A program made the translations under genes and the position numbers. This document shows, in pieces, positions 1 to 8,427 of a stretch of 64,000 bases of DNA (position 1 is the stretch's first letter; each line of letters begins with the position of its first letter). Source of the stretch: Sinorhizobium sp. 8-89 (GTDB lineage: Bacteria; Pseudomonadota; Alphaproteobacteria; Rhizobiales; Rhizobiaceae); NCBI RefSeq assembly GCF_030124325.1, contig NZ_JASKLR010000001.1:522200-586199 (forward strand). Direction: 5' to 3'. The notes beneath the pieces were generated by a model. The model ran no database searches. It worked only from the letters and a program-made list of their open reading frames with translations, and was not told the origin of the DNA.

Positions 1-74
1 GCGAAACGCCTCAAATCTCCGTCATTGCCCGTTTTCGAGTTGGAATGACACGGGGCTCATAGTATTTCCCCTGC

Positions 75-1220
75 ATGTTGTTCTGGATCCTCGTCGCTAT
101 TGTGACAGCGGCAGTCGCTGTCGTGCTCGTTCTCCCCTTGATGCGGGCAACGGCGCCGCTTTCGTCTCCCCACAGCCATGACATCGAGGTCTATCGCGAT
201 CAACTCGAGGAAGTGACGCGAGATCAGAAGTCTGGCCTGATCACCAGTGAGAACGCAGAACTCGCCAGGGCCGAGATCGCGCGCCGGCTGCTTGCCGCCA
301 GCGCCGCCGATGCTCCCACCCAGGAGAGCGGCCCTAAACGTCTGCACTCGAACCGCCTTGCGCATCTGTTCGTTCTTCTCTGTCTTCCCGCCGTTGGGCT
401 TTGTCTCTATCTCGTGACCGGCAGCCCGGGCGTGCCGGCGCAGCCGCTTGCGGCCAGGCTTGCCAATCCCGGTGATGACATCAACATCCTGATTGCAAGG
501 GCCGAGAACCATCTCGCGGTCAACCCGGACGATGGCAAGGGCTGGGACCTGCTGGCGCCGATCTACATGCGCAGCAGCCGGGTCGATGACGCCGTTGCCG
601 CCTACGATCACGCGATCCGCCTGCTCGGACCGACTCCCGCCAGACTCGGCGGCTATGCGGAGGCGTTGATCGTGCAGTCCGGTGGCCTGGTGACGGCCGA
701 TGCGCAGGAGGCCCTGAAGAAGTCGCTTGCCCTCGATCCGAATGACCCGCGCTCGGAATTTTACTTGGCTCTCGGCCTCAAGCAGGAAGGTAAGCAGCAG
801 GATGCGCTCGCCGCATTCCGCAAGCTTGCCGGCAATTCTCCCGTCGATGCGCCCTGGTTGCCGCTGGTGAACCAGCATATCGCGGAGCTGTCCGCCGGTC
901 AGGCACCTGCCGGCAACACGATGCCTGCAAACCCGACGTCAGAGGATATGGCGGCGGCCGCGCAAATGGACGCCGGCGATCGCCAGGCCATGATCCGCAG
1001 CATGGTGGACAGCCTGGCGAGCAAACTGAAGGAAAATCCCGCAAACTTCGAAGGATGGATGCGCCTGATCCGTTCCCACGTTGTGCTTGATCAAAGAGAC
1101 AAGGCACGCGACGCTCTACAGCAAGGGCTGAAGGCCTTCCCGGCGACTGGTGAACAGGGGAGGCAATTGCTGGCTCTCGGCCGCGAACTCCAAATCGACG
1201 CGGGCGGAGAAGAGAAATGA
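75..1220 (+). CDS. ccmI: cytochrome c maturation protein CcmI (CycH)
   Basis: This is the first gene of a four-gene cytochrome c maturation operon. CcmI holds unfolded apocytochrome c in the periplasm and presents it to the CcmF/CcmH haem lyase. The 381-residue protein has a first membrane helix at about residues 2-22, a cytoplasmic basic and acidic loop, a second helix at about 97-115, and then a periplasmic TPR-rich region to the end, which is the family architecture. The stop overlaps the start of ccmE as ATGA. The start is the only ATG that precedes the first helix; the SD before it is weak. The name CycH is the rhizobial synonym, assigned from family knowledge. Confidence 0.93.
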   Translation: MLFWILVAIVTAAVAVVLVLPLMRATAPLSSPHSHDIEVYRDQLEEVTRDQKSGLITSENAELARAEIARRLLAASAADAPTQESGPKRLHSNRLAHLFVLLCLPAVGLCLYLVTGSPGVPAQPLAARLANPGDDINILIARAENHLAVNPDDGKGWDLLAPIYMRSSRVDDAVAAYDHAIRLLGPTPARLGGYAEALIVQSGGLVTADAQEALKKSLALDPNDPRSEFYLALGLKQEGKQQDALAAFRKLAGNSPVDAPWLPLVNQHIAELSAGQAPAGNTMPANPTSEDMAAAAQMDAGDRQAMIRSMVDSLASKLKENPANFEGWMRLIRSHVVLDQRDKARDALQQGLKAFPATGEQGRQLLALGRELQIDAGGEEK

Positions 1221-1669
1221 CACGCAAGCAGAAACGACTGGCGATCATCGGCGGTGGCGTCAGCTTCTTGATTGCCGCCGCATTCCTGGTCATGTTCGCC
1301 TTCAGCCAGACGGTCGCCTACTTCTATGTTCCGGGCGATCTCGAAAAGGCGAGCCTTGCGCCTGGGACGCGTATCCGTCTGGGAGGTCTCGTTGAAACCG
1401 GATCGCTCAAGCGTGGCGAGGGTAAGACGGTCACCTTCAATGTGACCGACACGCTGGGAACGGTGCCGGTAACCTATACTGGCATCCTGCCGGACCTTTT
1501 CCGCGAGGGACAGGGCGTCGTGGCCGAAGGCGCTTTCGTTGCAGATAGCCCGATCTTTGTCGCGGATACGGTGCTCGCCAAGCACGATGAGACGTATATG
1601 CCGAAGGATGTTGCAGACCGCCTGAAGGCCCAGGGCGTCGCGCTCAGCGGCAAGGAAAACATTCAATGA
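1217..1669 (+). CDS. ccmE: haem chaperone CcmE (CycJ)
   Basis: CcmE is a membrane-anchored periplasmic chaperone that binds haem covalently and passes it to the CcmF/CcmH lyase. The 150-residue protein has a basic N-terminus, one membrane helix at about residues 8-28, and a beta-barrel domain. The haem-binding histidine is His123 in the segment AKHDETYMP, and Tyr127 lies four residues on, as in the family. Both ends overlap the neighbouring genes by ATGA, so the four ccm genes are probably translationally coupled. Length and motif fit standard CcmE closely. Confidence 0.95.
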   Translation: MTRKQKRLAIIGGGVSFLIAAAFLVMFAFSQTVAYFYVPGDLEKASLAPGTRIRLGGLVETGSLKRGEGKTVTFNVTDTLGTVPVTYTGILPDLFREGQGVVAEGAFVADSPIFVADTVLAKHDETYMPKDVADRLKAQGVALSGKENIQ

Positions 1670-3654
1670 TCATCGAACTCGGACATTATGCACTGGTGCT
1701 GGCGCTCGCGACCGCGCTCATCCAGGCAATGCTGCCGATCGTTGGAGCGCGGCGTGGCGACCGAGCGCTGATGGAACTCGCATCGAGTGCTGCACTCGTC
1801 TGCGCCTTGCTCGTTGCCTTTTCTTTCGCGGTGCTGACTTTCGCCTACGTGACCTCCGATTTCTCGGTGCGGAACGTCTGGGAGAATTCGCATTCCCTGA
1901 AGCCCTTGATCTACAAGATCTCCGGCGTGTGGGGCAACCACGAGGGGTCGATGCTGCTCTGGCTGCTGATCCTCGTCTTCTTTTCAGCCCTCGTGGCGGT
2001 TTTCGGCCGCAACCTGCCGGAAACGTTGAAGGCGACCGTGCTCGCCGTACAGGCCTGGATCGCGGCGGCCTTTGCGCTCTTCGTCCTGCTGACGTCCAAC
2101 CCCTTCGCCCGCCTCATTCCGGCGCCGGGAGAGGGTAAGGACCTGAATCCGGTACTTCAGGACGTCGGCCTCGCCATACATCCGCCCTTGCTCTATCTCG
2201 GCTATGTCGGCTTTTCCGTCTGTTTTTCCTTTGCGATCGCGGCGCTGATCGAAGGTCGCATCGATGCGGCATGGGCGCGCTGGGTACGGCCATGGACCCT
2301 TGCCGCCTGGACCTTCCTCACCGCCGGCATCGCCATGGGCTCCTACTGGGCCTACTACGAGCTCGGCTGGGGCGGTTGGTGGTTCTGGGACCCGGTTGAA
2401 AACGCTTCCTTCATGCCGTGGCTTGCGGGCACGGCGCTCTTGCATTCGGCACTGGTGATGGAGAAGCGTGAGGCGCTGAAGATCTGGACCGTTCTGCTGG
2501 CGATCATGACCTTTTCGCTGTCGCTGCTCGGTACCTTCCTCGTCCGCTCGGGTGTGCTCACGTCGGTCCATGCCTTCGCGACCGACCCGACGCGCGGAAT
2601 ATTCATTCTCGCCATTCTCGTCCTCTTTATCGGCGGCGCATTTTCGCTCTTTGCATTCCGGGCATCCCGCCTCAAATCCGGTGGACTCTTTGCGCCGATC
2701 TCGCGCGAAGGTGCACTCGTTCTCAACAACCTCATCCTGACGACGGCGACCGCGACTGTGCTCACCGGCACGCTCTATCCCCTGGTGCTCGAGGCGCTGA
2801 CGGGAGACAAGATCTCGGTGGGTGCACCGTTCTTCAACATGACCTTCGGTCTGTTGATGCTGCCGCTGCTCTTTGCAGTTCCCTTCGGCCCGTTGCTTGC
2901 CTGGAAACGCGGTGATCTCACGGGTGTCGCGCAGCGTTTGTTCGTTGCTGCTGCGGTGGGAATTCTTGCCGGCGCGGCCTATTATTACGCCATGAACGGC
3001 GGCCCTGTACTCGCCCTCTTCGGCATCGCGCTCGGCGCTTATCTGATCGTTGGCGCGCTTACTGATCTGATCCTGCGTTCGGGTATCGGCAAAGTGGCGG
3101 CCAACGTTGCCTGGAAGCGGCTTTCGGGCCTGCCGCGCTCTGCTTTCGGGACCGCGCTTGCCCATGCGGGGCTCGGCGTCACGCTGATCGGCATCGTCGC
3201 CGTCACCGCCTTCGAGACCGAGACAGTCGTCGAGATGAAGCCGGGAATGATGGTGGACGCCGGCGGCTACGCCCTGCGGTTTGACGGCATGCGCCAGGGT
3301 CGCGGACCGAACTACACCGAGGAAACCGGCCATTTCACGGTCAGCCGGGGTGGTGTCGTGGTCACCGAAATCTGGTCGTCGAAGCGGCTTTATACGGCAC
3401 GCCGGATGCCGACGACGGAGGCGGGAATTCGGACCTTCGGCCTCAGCCAGCTCTATGTTTCCCTCGGCGATCCGATGACCGGTGGCGGGATCGTCGTGCG
3501 CATCTGGTGGAAACCGTTGATTCTGTGCATATGGGGCGGGGCGCTGATCATGATGGCTGGCGGCATCGTTTCCTTAAGCGACCGACGCTTGCGGGTCGGC
3601 GCGCCGGCGCGCGCCAGGAGGGCCCCGCGGATTGCATTGGGAGCCGCCGAATGA
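1666..3654 (+). CDS. ccmF: haem lyase subunit CcmF (CycK)
   Basis: CcmF is the large polytopic membrane subunit of the system I cytochrome c haem lyase. The 662-residue product is hydrophobic throughout with many predicted helices. It carries the tryptophan-rich WWD motif ([19 protein letters not shown], about residues 230-248), which contacts haem in this family, and a periplasmic loop near the C-terminus. The start overlaps the ccmE stop and the stop overlaps the ccmH start, both as ATGA. Length is typical for CcmF. A 449-residue open frame on the opposite strand is a shadow of this gene. Confidence 0.95.
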   Translation: MIIELGHYALVLALATALIQAMLPIVGARRGDRALMELASSAALVCALLVAFSFAVLTFAYVTSDFSVRNVWENSHSLKPLIYKISGVWGNHEGSMLLWLLILVFFSALVAVFGRNLPETLKATVLAVQAWIAAAFALFVLLTSNPFARLIPAPGEGKDLNPVLQDVGLAIHPPLLYLGYVGFSVCFSFAIAALIEGRIDAAWARWVRPWTLAAWTFLTAGIAMGSYWAYYELGWGGWWFWDPVENASFMPWLAGTALLHSALVMEKREALKIWTVLLAIMTFSLSLLGTFLVRSGVLTSVHAFATDPTRGIFILAILVLFIGGAFSLFAFRASRLKSGGLFAPISREGALVLNNLILTTATATVLTGTLYPLVLEALTGDKISVGAPFFNMTFGLLMLPLLFAVPFGPLLAWKRGDLTGVAQRLFVAAAVGILAGAAYYYAMNGGPVLALFGIALGAYLIVGALTDLILRSGIGKVAANVAWKRLSGLPRSAFGTALAHAGLGVTLIGIVAVTAFETETVVEMKPGMMVDAGGYALRFDGMRQGRGPNYTEETGHFTVSRGGVVVTEIWSSKRLYTARRMPTTEAGIRTFGLSQLYVSLGDPMTGGGIVVRIWWKPLILCIWGGALIMMAGGIVSLSDRRLRVGAPARARRAPRIALGAAE

Positions 3655-4106
3655 TCCGTCTGCTTCTCGCGCTCTGTCTTTGCCTCTCTTCCTTGGCGCC
3701 CACCTTCGCGGTCAATCCGGACGAAGTGCTTGCCGACCCGGCGCTCGAGGCGCGCGCACGGGCAATCTCGGCGAAGCTCCGCTGCATGGTCTGCCAGAAC
3801 CAGTCGATCGACGACTCCAATGCCGAACTCGCCAAGGATCTGCGGGTGCTGGTGCGCGAGCGGCTGGCGAATGGCGACACGGACGAAGCCGTGATTGCCT
3901 ATGTCGTTTCCCGCTACGGCGATTTCGTCCTGTTGAAGCCGCGTTTCGAGGCGAAAACCCTGATCCTCTGGGGCATGCCGGTCATCCTGCTTCTTTGCGG
4001 AGGCGCTGCCCTTGTCGTGGCTGCGCGCCGCCGCAGCGCCACGACGCCCGGCGCGCCGCTTTCCGACGAGGAAAAGGAAAAGCTGGACAAGCTCCTGAGA
4101 TCCTAG
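3651..4106 (+). CDS. ccmH: thiol-reducing lyase subunit CcmH (CycL)
   Basis: CcmH reduces or relays the thiols of the apocytochrome CXXCH motif during haem attachment. The 151-residue protein has a signal-like N-terminus (about residues 1-20), the LRCMVCQN thioredox motif with Cys45 and Cys48, and one C-terminal membrane helix at about 103-124. It lacks the TPR region of enterobacterial CcmH; here that part is the separate gene ccmI, the usual rhizobial arrangement. I chose the ATG at 3651 because it overlaps the ccmF stop and opens the signal peptide. A longer frame begins at 3507 but lies inside ccmF. Confidence 0.94.
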   Translation: MIRLLLALCLCLSSLAPTFAVNPDEVLADPALEARARAISAKLRCMVCQNQSIDDSNAELAKDLRVLVRERLANGDTDEAVIAYVVSRYGDFVLLKPRFEAKTLILWGMPVILLLCGGAALVVAARRRSATTPGAPLSDEEKEKLDKLLRS

Positions 4107-4391
4107 AATCTCGGATCCATGTCGACGTAGCGCGGTAATTTCAAGACGTTAACGGATGTGCATGGGCTGATCAGTCGTCCTTCCGCTTCCGCGTGAACAT
4201 TACCAAAAATTCATCTGCCGGACAGAACTCAGTAAGGTCCCATCCGTTACACCTTTCATCATCGGCTGTTGCTCCAGTCACAGCCAGACGAGCGGTTCCA
4301 GACGCCGATACGTTCGGAACGAGCTCGTGGTCAAGGTTTCGAAGCCTTCCGCCGATTGGCGGGGCTTCATGGTAGAGAGAAGGCAAAACGA
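4107..4391. promoter_or_regulatory. ccmH-degP gap with possible ECF-type promoter
   Basis: This 285-base gap separates the ccm operon from degP. A GGAAC at 4316-4320 is followed 16-17 bases later by TT. This partly resembles ECF sigma (RpoE2-type) promoters, which would suit an envelope-stress protease. The spacing is not a clean match and no second element is visible, so this is weak. No other gene was recognised here. Confidence 0.25.
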
Positions 4392-5954
4392 ATGTCCAAG
4401 ATCAAAACTCTGCGTCCATCCCTGAAGACGGTCCTGAAGACCTCCACGGTCGCCGGTCTCGCGGCGGTCCTGCTGACCAGCGGTCTGCCGGCTGAGATTT
4501 CGCAGACCTTCGCCGAAGCTGTGAAGACGGAAGCTCCAGCGGTCCCGAGCTTCGCTAACGTCGTCGATGCGGTTTCGCCGGCGGTCGTTTCCGTGCGCGT
4601 CCAGTCGCGCGCGAACACTTCCGACGACGAGGCCGGCAACTTCAGCTTCGACTTCGGCGGTCGCGGCTTCGAGGATCTGCCCGACGATCATCCGCTGAAG
4701 CGATTCTTCCGTGAATTCGGCGGCCCGCGTGGCGATGGCGGCGATGACCGTGCAGACCGTCGTCGCGGTCCGCGCGCCGAGGGTCGCCTCCGTCCGCGCG
4801 CCCAAGGCTCCGGCTTCTTCATCACCGAAGATGGCTATCTCGTCACGAACAACCACGTCGTTTCCGATGGCTCCGCCTTCACGGTCATCCTGAATGACGG
4901 CACGGAGCTCGATGCCAAGCTGGTCGGTAAGGACAGCCGCACCGATCTCGCGGTGCTCAAGGTCGACGACCAGCGGAAGTTCACCTATGTGACCTTTGCG
5001 GACGACAGCAGGGTGCGTGTAGGCGATTGGGTCGTCGCCGTCGGTAACCCCTTCGGCCTCGGTGGAACGGTGACGGCCGGCATCGTCTCGGCTCGCGGCC
5101 GCGACATCGGCTCGGGTCCCTATGACGACTACCTGCAGGTCGATGCAGCCGTGAACCGCGGCAACTCCGGTGGTCCGACGTTCAATCTTTCGGGTGAGGT
5201 CGTCGGCATCAACACCGCGATCCTGGCCCCGGCAGGCGGCAATGTCGGCATCGCCTTCGCGATCCCCGCATCGGTTGCCAAGGACGTCGTCGACGATCTC
5301 ATGAGGGACGGCACCGTCTCACGCGGTTGGCTGGGCGTACAGATCCAGCCGGTAAACAAGGATATCGCTGATTCCCTTGGCCTTTCCGAGGCAAGTGGCG
5401 CTCTGGTCGTAGAACCGCAGGCCGGTTCTCCGGGAGAAAAGGCCGGGATCAAGAAGGGCGATGTGGTGACGGCACTGAACGGCGAGCCGATCAAGGATCC
5501 GCGCGATCTGGCCCGCAAGGTTGCGGCGCTGCGTCCGGGCTCTTCTGCCGAGCTGACTTTGTGGCGCGATGGCAAGTCGCAAAGCGTCAAGCTCGAAATC
5601 GGCAACCTGCCGAGCGACACCAGCGACGCCACGCAGCCGAAGGACGAGCAGTCCGAGCAGCAGGGACCGACCGCAAGCGATGAAGCGCTTGCCGCTCTCG
5701 GTGTGACGGTGACGCCTTCCGAGGACGGCACGGGCGTGACGATCGCTTCGGTTGATCCGGATTCGGACGCTGGCGACCGTGGCCTCAAGGAAGGTGAGAA
5801 GATCGTCTCGGTCAACAATCAGGACGTGAAGTCGGCGGACGACATCCTCAAGGTGATCAACAACGCCAAGAAGGATGGGCGGACCAAGGCGCTGTTCCAG
5901 ATCGAGACCCAGGAAGGCAGCCGGTTCGTCGCGCTTCCGATCGACCAGGGCTGA
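4392..5954 (+). CDS. degP: periplasmic serine protease DegP/HtrA (Do family)
   Basis: This is an envelope quality-control protease and chaperone that degrades misfolded periplasmic proteins. The 520-residue protein has an N-terminal signal or anchor (about residues 12-40), a trypsin-like domain with His155 (NNHVV), Asp185 (DSRTDLAVL) and Ser259 (NRGNSGGP), and two PDZ domains at about 330-420 and 455-510. An Asp/Arg/Gly-rich loop at about 76-137 separates the anchor from the protease core. The chosen start is the ATG at 4392, directly before the signal sequence and after GAGAGAAGG; an upstream in-frame ATG at 4269 has no SD and would bury the signal. It precedes a two-component pair, as I recall for S. 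meliloti degP1. Confidence 0.95.
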   Translation: MSKIKTLRPSLKTVLKTSTVAGLAAVLLTSGLPAEISQTFAEAVKTEAPAVPSFANVVDAVSPAVVSVRVQSRANTSDDEAGNFSFDFGGRGFEDLPDDHPLKRFFREFGGPRGDGGDDRADRRRGPRAEGRLRPRAQGSGFFITEDGYLVTNNHVVSDGSAFTVILNDGTELDAKLVGKDSRTDLAVLKVDDQRKFTYVTFADDSRVRVGDWVVAVGNPFGLGGTVTAGIVSARGRDIGSGPYDDYLQVDAAVNRGNSGGPTFNLSGEVVGINTAILAPAGGNVGIAFAIPASVAKDVVDDLMRDGTVSRGWLGVQIQPVNKDIADSLGLSEASGALVVEPQAGSPGEKAGIKKGDVVTALNGEPIKDPRDLARKVAALRPGSSAELTLWRDGKSQSVKLEIGNLPSDTSDATQPKDEQSEQQGPTASDEALAALGVTVTPSEDGTGVTIASVDPDSDAGDRGLKEGEKIVSVNNQDVKSADDILKVINNAKKDGRTKALFQIETQEGSRFVALPIDQG

Positions 5955-6085
5955 GGCCGCGGCCATTGAAAGATTGAAGCGGGACGACCGGAAAGTGGGA
6001 CGCGGTTTCCATGGGGCGTCCGCTTCGATTCATTCCGATTGAGACGGTGATTTGATCGGCACAGCCTAAAATCACCATGATCCGA

Positions 6086-6120
6086 AGGCGCCGCGACATT
6101 CAAGTGATTTCGCGGCGCCT
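6086..6120 (+). terminator. strong hairpin downstream of degP
   Basis: An 11-base perfect stem (AGGCGCCGCGA at 6086-6096 with its complement at 6110-6120) encloses a 13-base loop. It lies 131 bases past the degP stop. There is no T tract after it, so it may be a transcript end-protection structure or a weak terminator. Confidence 0.45.
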
Positions 6121-6155
6121 GTCGTTCCGGACCAAGGCGATGGTGTTACGGTGCT

Positions 6156-6260
6156 GCTGCATGATTCCTCGAATCCGACGTATGGACAAAATCATGCAGC
6201 AATTCAAAGCACTGCAGCAATTGTTGCGCGTCGGATCGGACGCCCGGCGCTTTAGGTTCT
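6156..6260 (+). repeat. intergenic palindromic repeat, family 1 (copy A)
   Basis: This copy has a perfect 11-base inverted pair, GCTGCATGATT at 6156-6166 and its complement at 6190-6200, followed by AATTCAAAGCACTG and a second hairpin around GCGTC/GACGC near 6229-6243. The core ATGCAGCAATTCAAAG is shared with the copies near 14032 and 54195. The layout resembles RIME-type rhizobial intergenic elements, but I could not check it against a reference. Confidence 0.6.
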
Positions 6261-6299
6261 GGAACTGAAACCGGTTGAGACAGACAGGGATCCGGGACT

Positions 6300-6998
6300 A
6301 TGGTCACGCGCATGAAGATTCTGATCGTTGAAGATGACCTTGAGGCCGCTGCCTATCTGGCAAAGGCGTTTCGCGAGGCCGGCATCGTTTCCGACCATGC
6401 CAGCGATGGCGAAAGCGGTCTGTTCATGGCAAGCGAGAATGCTTATGACGTGCTCGTGGTTGATCGGATGCTGCCGCGCCGCGACGGCTTGTCGTTGATC
6501 AGCGAATTGAGGCGCCGTGATATCCATACGCCCGTGCTCATTCTCTCGGCGCTCGGCCAAGTGGACGATCGCGTCACTGGCCTGCGCGCCGGCGGCGACG
6601 ACTATCTCCCAAAGCCCTACGCCTTCAACGAGCTTCTGGCGCGTGTCGAGGTGCTCGGCCGCCGCAAGGGGGCGCCCGAACAGGATATGGTCTATCGCGT
6701 CGGCGACCTCGAACTCGACCGGCTCGCCCATTCGGTTCGGCGGCAGGGCAAGGAAATCCCGTTGCAACCGCGCGAATTCCGACTGCTCGAATACCTCATG
6801 AAGAATGCGGGTCAGGTCGTGACCAGGACGATGCTGCTTGAAAACGTGTGGGATTACCATTTCGACCCGCAAACCAACGTCATTGACGTGCATGTCTCGC
6901 GCCTGCGCTCGAAAATCGAAAAGGACTTCGACACGCCGTTGCTACGGACGGTGCGTGGTGCCGGCTACATGATCAAGGACGACCGGACCGAGACATGA
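6300..6998 (+). CDS. OmpR-family response regulator
   Basis: This is a DNA-binding response regulator, the partner of the kinase whose start overlaps its stop. Residues about 5-120 form the receiver domain, with acidic residues Glu11, Asp12 and Asp13, the phosphoacceptor Asp55 in VVDRMLP, and the conserved Lys in LPKPY. Residues about 135-225 form a winged-helix OmpR/PhoB domain ending in RTVRGAGYMI. I keep the ATG at 6300 because GGGA lies about ten bases upstream; the ATG at 6312 (MKILIVED) is a good alternative. The signal it answers is unknown from the sequence. Overall it resembles the CzcR/QseB subgroup. Confidence 0.9.
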   Translation: MVTRMKILIVEDDLEAAAYLAKAFREAGIVSDHASDGESGLFMASENAYDVLVVDRMLPRRDGLSLISELRRRDIHTPVLILSALGQVDDRVTGLRAGGDDYLPKPYAFNELLARVEVLGRRKGAPEQDMVYRVGDLELDRLAHSVRRQGKEIPLQPREFRLLEYLMKNAGQVVTRTMLLENVWDYHFDPQTNVIDVHVSRLRSKIEKDFDTPLLRTVRGAGYMIKDDRTET

Positions 6999-8401
6999 GC
7001 AAGCTCAGGGTTCTGTTAAGGACGACAGCGGTCCGGCTCTCCGCACTTTATCTTGTTCTCTTTTCCCTCTGTGCGATCTTTCTCGTCTTTTACGTGACAG
7101 GCATGTCTGAACGCCTGCTGCAGCAGCAGACGCGCGCCGCCATTACGACCGAAGTGAGCCAGATCGAAGCCGTCTACGAGCGCGCCGGCATGAGCGGCCT
7201 GCTTCGCTCGCTCGAACGGCGGGCGCGTCAGCCGGGTGCCAATCTCTATGTCATCGCCGGTCCGAGCGGGGAAATCCTCGCGGGCAACGTCGCCGGCCTA
7301 CAGCCGGGCCTGCTTGACGACGAAGGCTGGAAATCTGAGCCGTTCCGCTACCGTCGTTTCACCGACGAAAGCCGCGAGGAAACTCACGTGGCGCTCGCCC
7401 AGGTTCTGCTGCTCGACAATGGCTTGAGGATTCTCGTCGGTCACGACCTCCAGGAACCGGAAAAGTTCCGTATGCTCGTGCGCCAGGCGTTGGTGGTCGC
7501 GCTTGGGGTGATGGGGCTCGGCGCGCTCATCATATGGTTCGTCATCGGTCGCAACGCCTTGAAGCGCATCGATCGCATGTCCGAGGCCAGCACGAAGATC
7601 ATGGCGGGCGACCTTTCGCAGCGGCTACCGACGAGCGGGTCGGGAGACGAATTCGACCGGCTTTCGGAATCGCTCAACGCGATGCTCGGGCGGATCGAGA
7701 AGCTCGACGAGGGGCTGAGACAGGTTTCCGACAACATCGCCCACGACCTGAAGACGCCGTTGACGCGTCTGCGCAACAAGGCCGAAGCGGCACTCTCCGG
7801 CAAGGAGGACGGAAGCCAAACGGGCGCTCTGGAGGAAATCATTGCCGAGTCGGATCAGTTGATCCGCACGTTCAATGCACTGCTGATGATTTCCCGTGTC
7901 GAGGCGGGTTCCGCCGCCGCCGAAATGAGCGACGTCGATCTGTCCCGGATCGTTGCCGATTGCGTCGAGCTTTACGAACCGGCGGCCGAGGACAAGGCAT
8001 TGAAGGTCGAGGCGGATATCCTCCCGGGCGTCGTGATCTCTGGAAATCGCGAACTGATCGGCCAGGCACTCGGAAACCTGATGGACAATGCGATCAAATA
8101 TGCCGAGGGATCGACCAATCCGTTGATCCGGGTGGCAATGACGAAGAGCGGAAACGAGGCGGTGGTGACCGTCGCCGATCATGGGCCCGGCATCCCGGAA
8201 GACATGTACCGCGAGGTGCTGAAGCGTTTTGTCCGCCTGGATGAAAGCCGCTCGAAACCGGGGACGGGCCTCGGCCTGTCCCTTGTCGAGGCAGTGATGG
8301 AGATGCATCGCGGATCGCTCACGCTTACTGCGACCGAACCGGACCACAAAGATGGCAAGGGACTGACTGTCCGCATGGTTTTCCCGGCTCGTGCGACCTG
8401 A
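6995..8401 (+). CDS. two-component sensor histidine kinase
   Basis: This is the cognate membrane kinase of the preceding regulator, with a 4-base ATGA overlap. The 468-residue protein has a helix at about residues 14-36, a periplasmic domain of roughly 120 residues, a second helix at about 164-184, and a HAMP domain. The HisKA site has His250 in NIAHDLKTPLTRLR, and the HATPase domain has the N box Asn365 in GNLMDNAIKYA plus the glycine boxes ADHGPGIPED and GTGLGLSLV. All catalytic motifs are present. The periplasmic sensor part has no recognisable motif, so the stimulus cannot be named. Confidence 0.9.
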   Translation: MSKLRVLLRTTAVRLSALYLVLFSLCAIFLVFYVTGMSERLLQQQTRAAITTEVSQIEAVYERAGMSGLLRSLERRARQPGANLYVIAGPSGEILAGNVAGLQPGLLDDEGWKSEPFRYRRFTDESREETHVALAQVLLLDNGLRILVGHDLQEPEKFRMLVRQALVVALGVMGLGALIIWFVIGRNALKRIDRMSEASTKIMAGDLSQRLPTSGSGDEFDRLSESLNAMLGRIEKLDEGLRQVSDNIAHDLKTPLTRLRNKAEAALSGKEDGSQTGALEEIIAESDQLIRTFNALLMISRVEAGSAAAEMSDVDLSRIVADCVELYEPAAEDKALKVEADILPGVVISGNRELIGQALGNLMDNAIKYAEGSTNPLIRVAMTKSGNEAVVTVADHGPGIPEDMYREVLKRFVRLDESRSKPGTGLGLSLVEAVMEMHRGSLTLTATEPDHKDGKGLTVRMVFPARAT

Positions 8402-8427
8402 TAGACCGAGATTGGGAGGAAGTGTCG

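Larger units (their letters stand above)
5955..6299. other. degP to response-regulator intergenic region
   Basis: This 345-base gap holds no recognisable gene. It contains the hairpin at 6086-6120 and a copy of repeat family 1 at about 6156-6260, both listed separately. The regulator promoter presumably lies at its 3' side, but no convincing sigma-70 elements were found by eye. Confidence 0.6.

Noticed and set aside
1984..3333. 449-residue open frame antisense to ccmF
   Set aside because: Composition is rich in Arg, Glu and His with no domain, and it lies wholly on the opposite strand of a well-supported gene. It is a codon-bias shadow of high-GC DNA.
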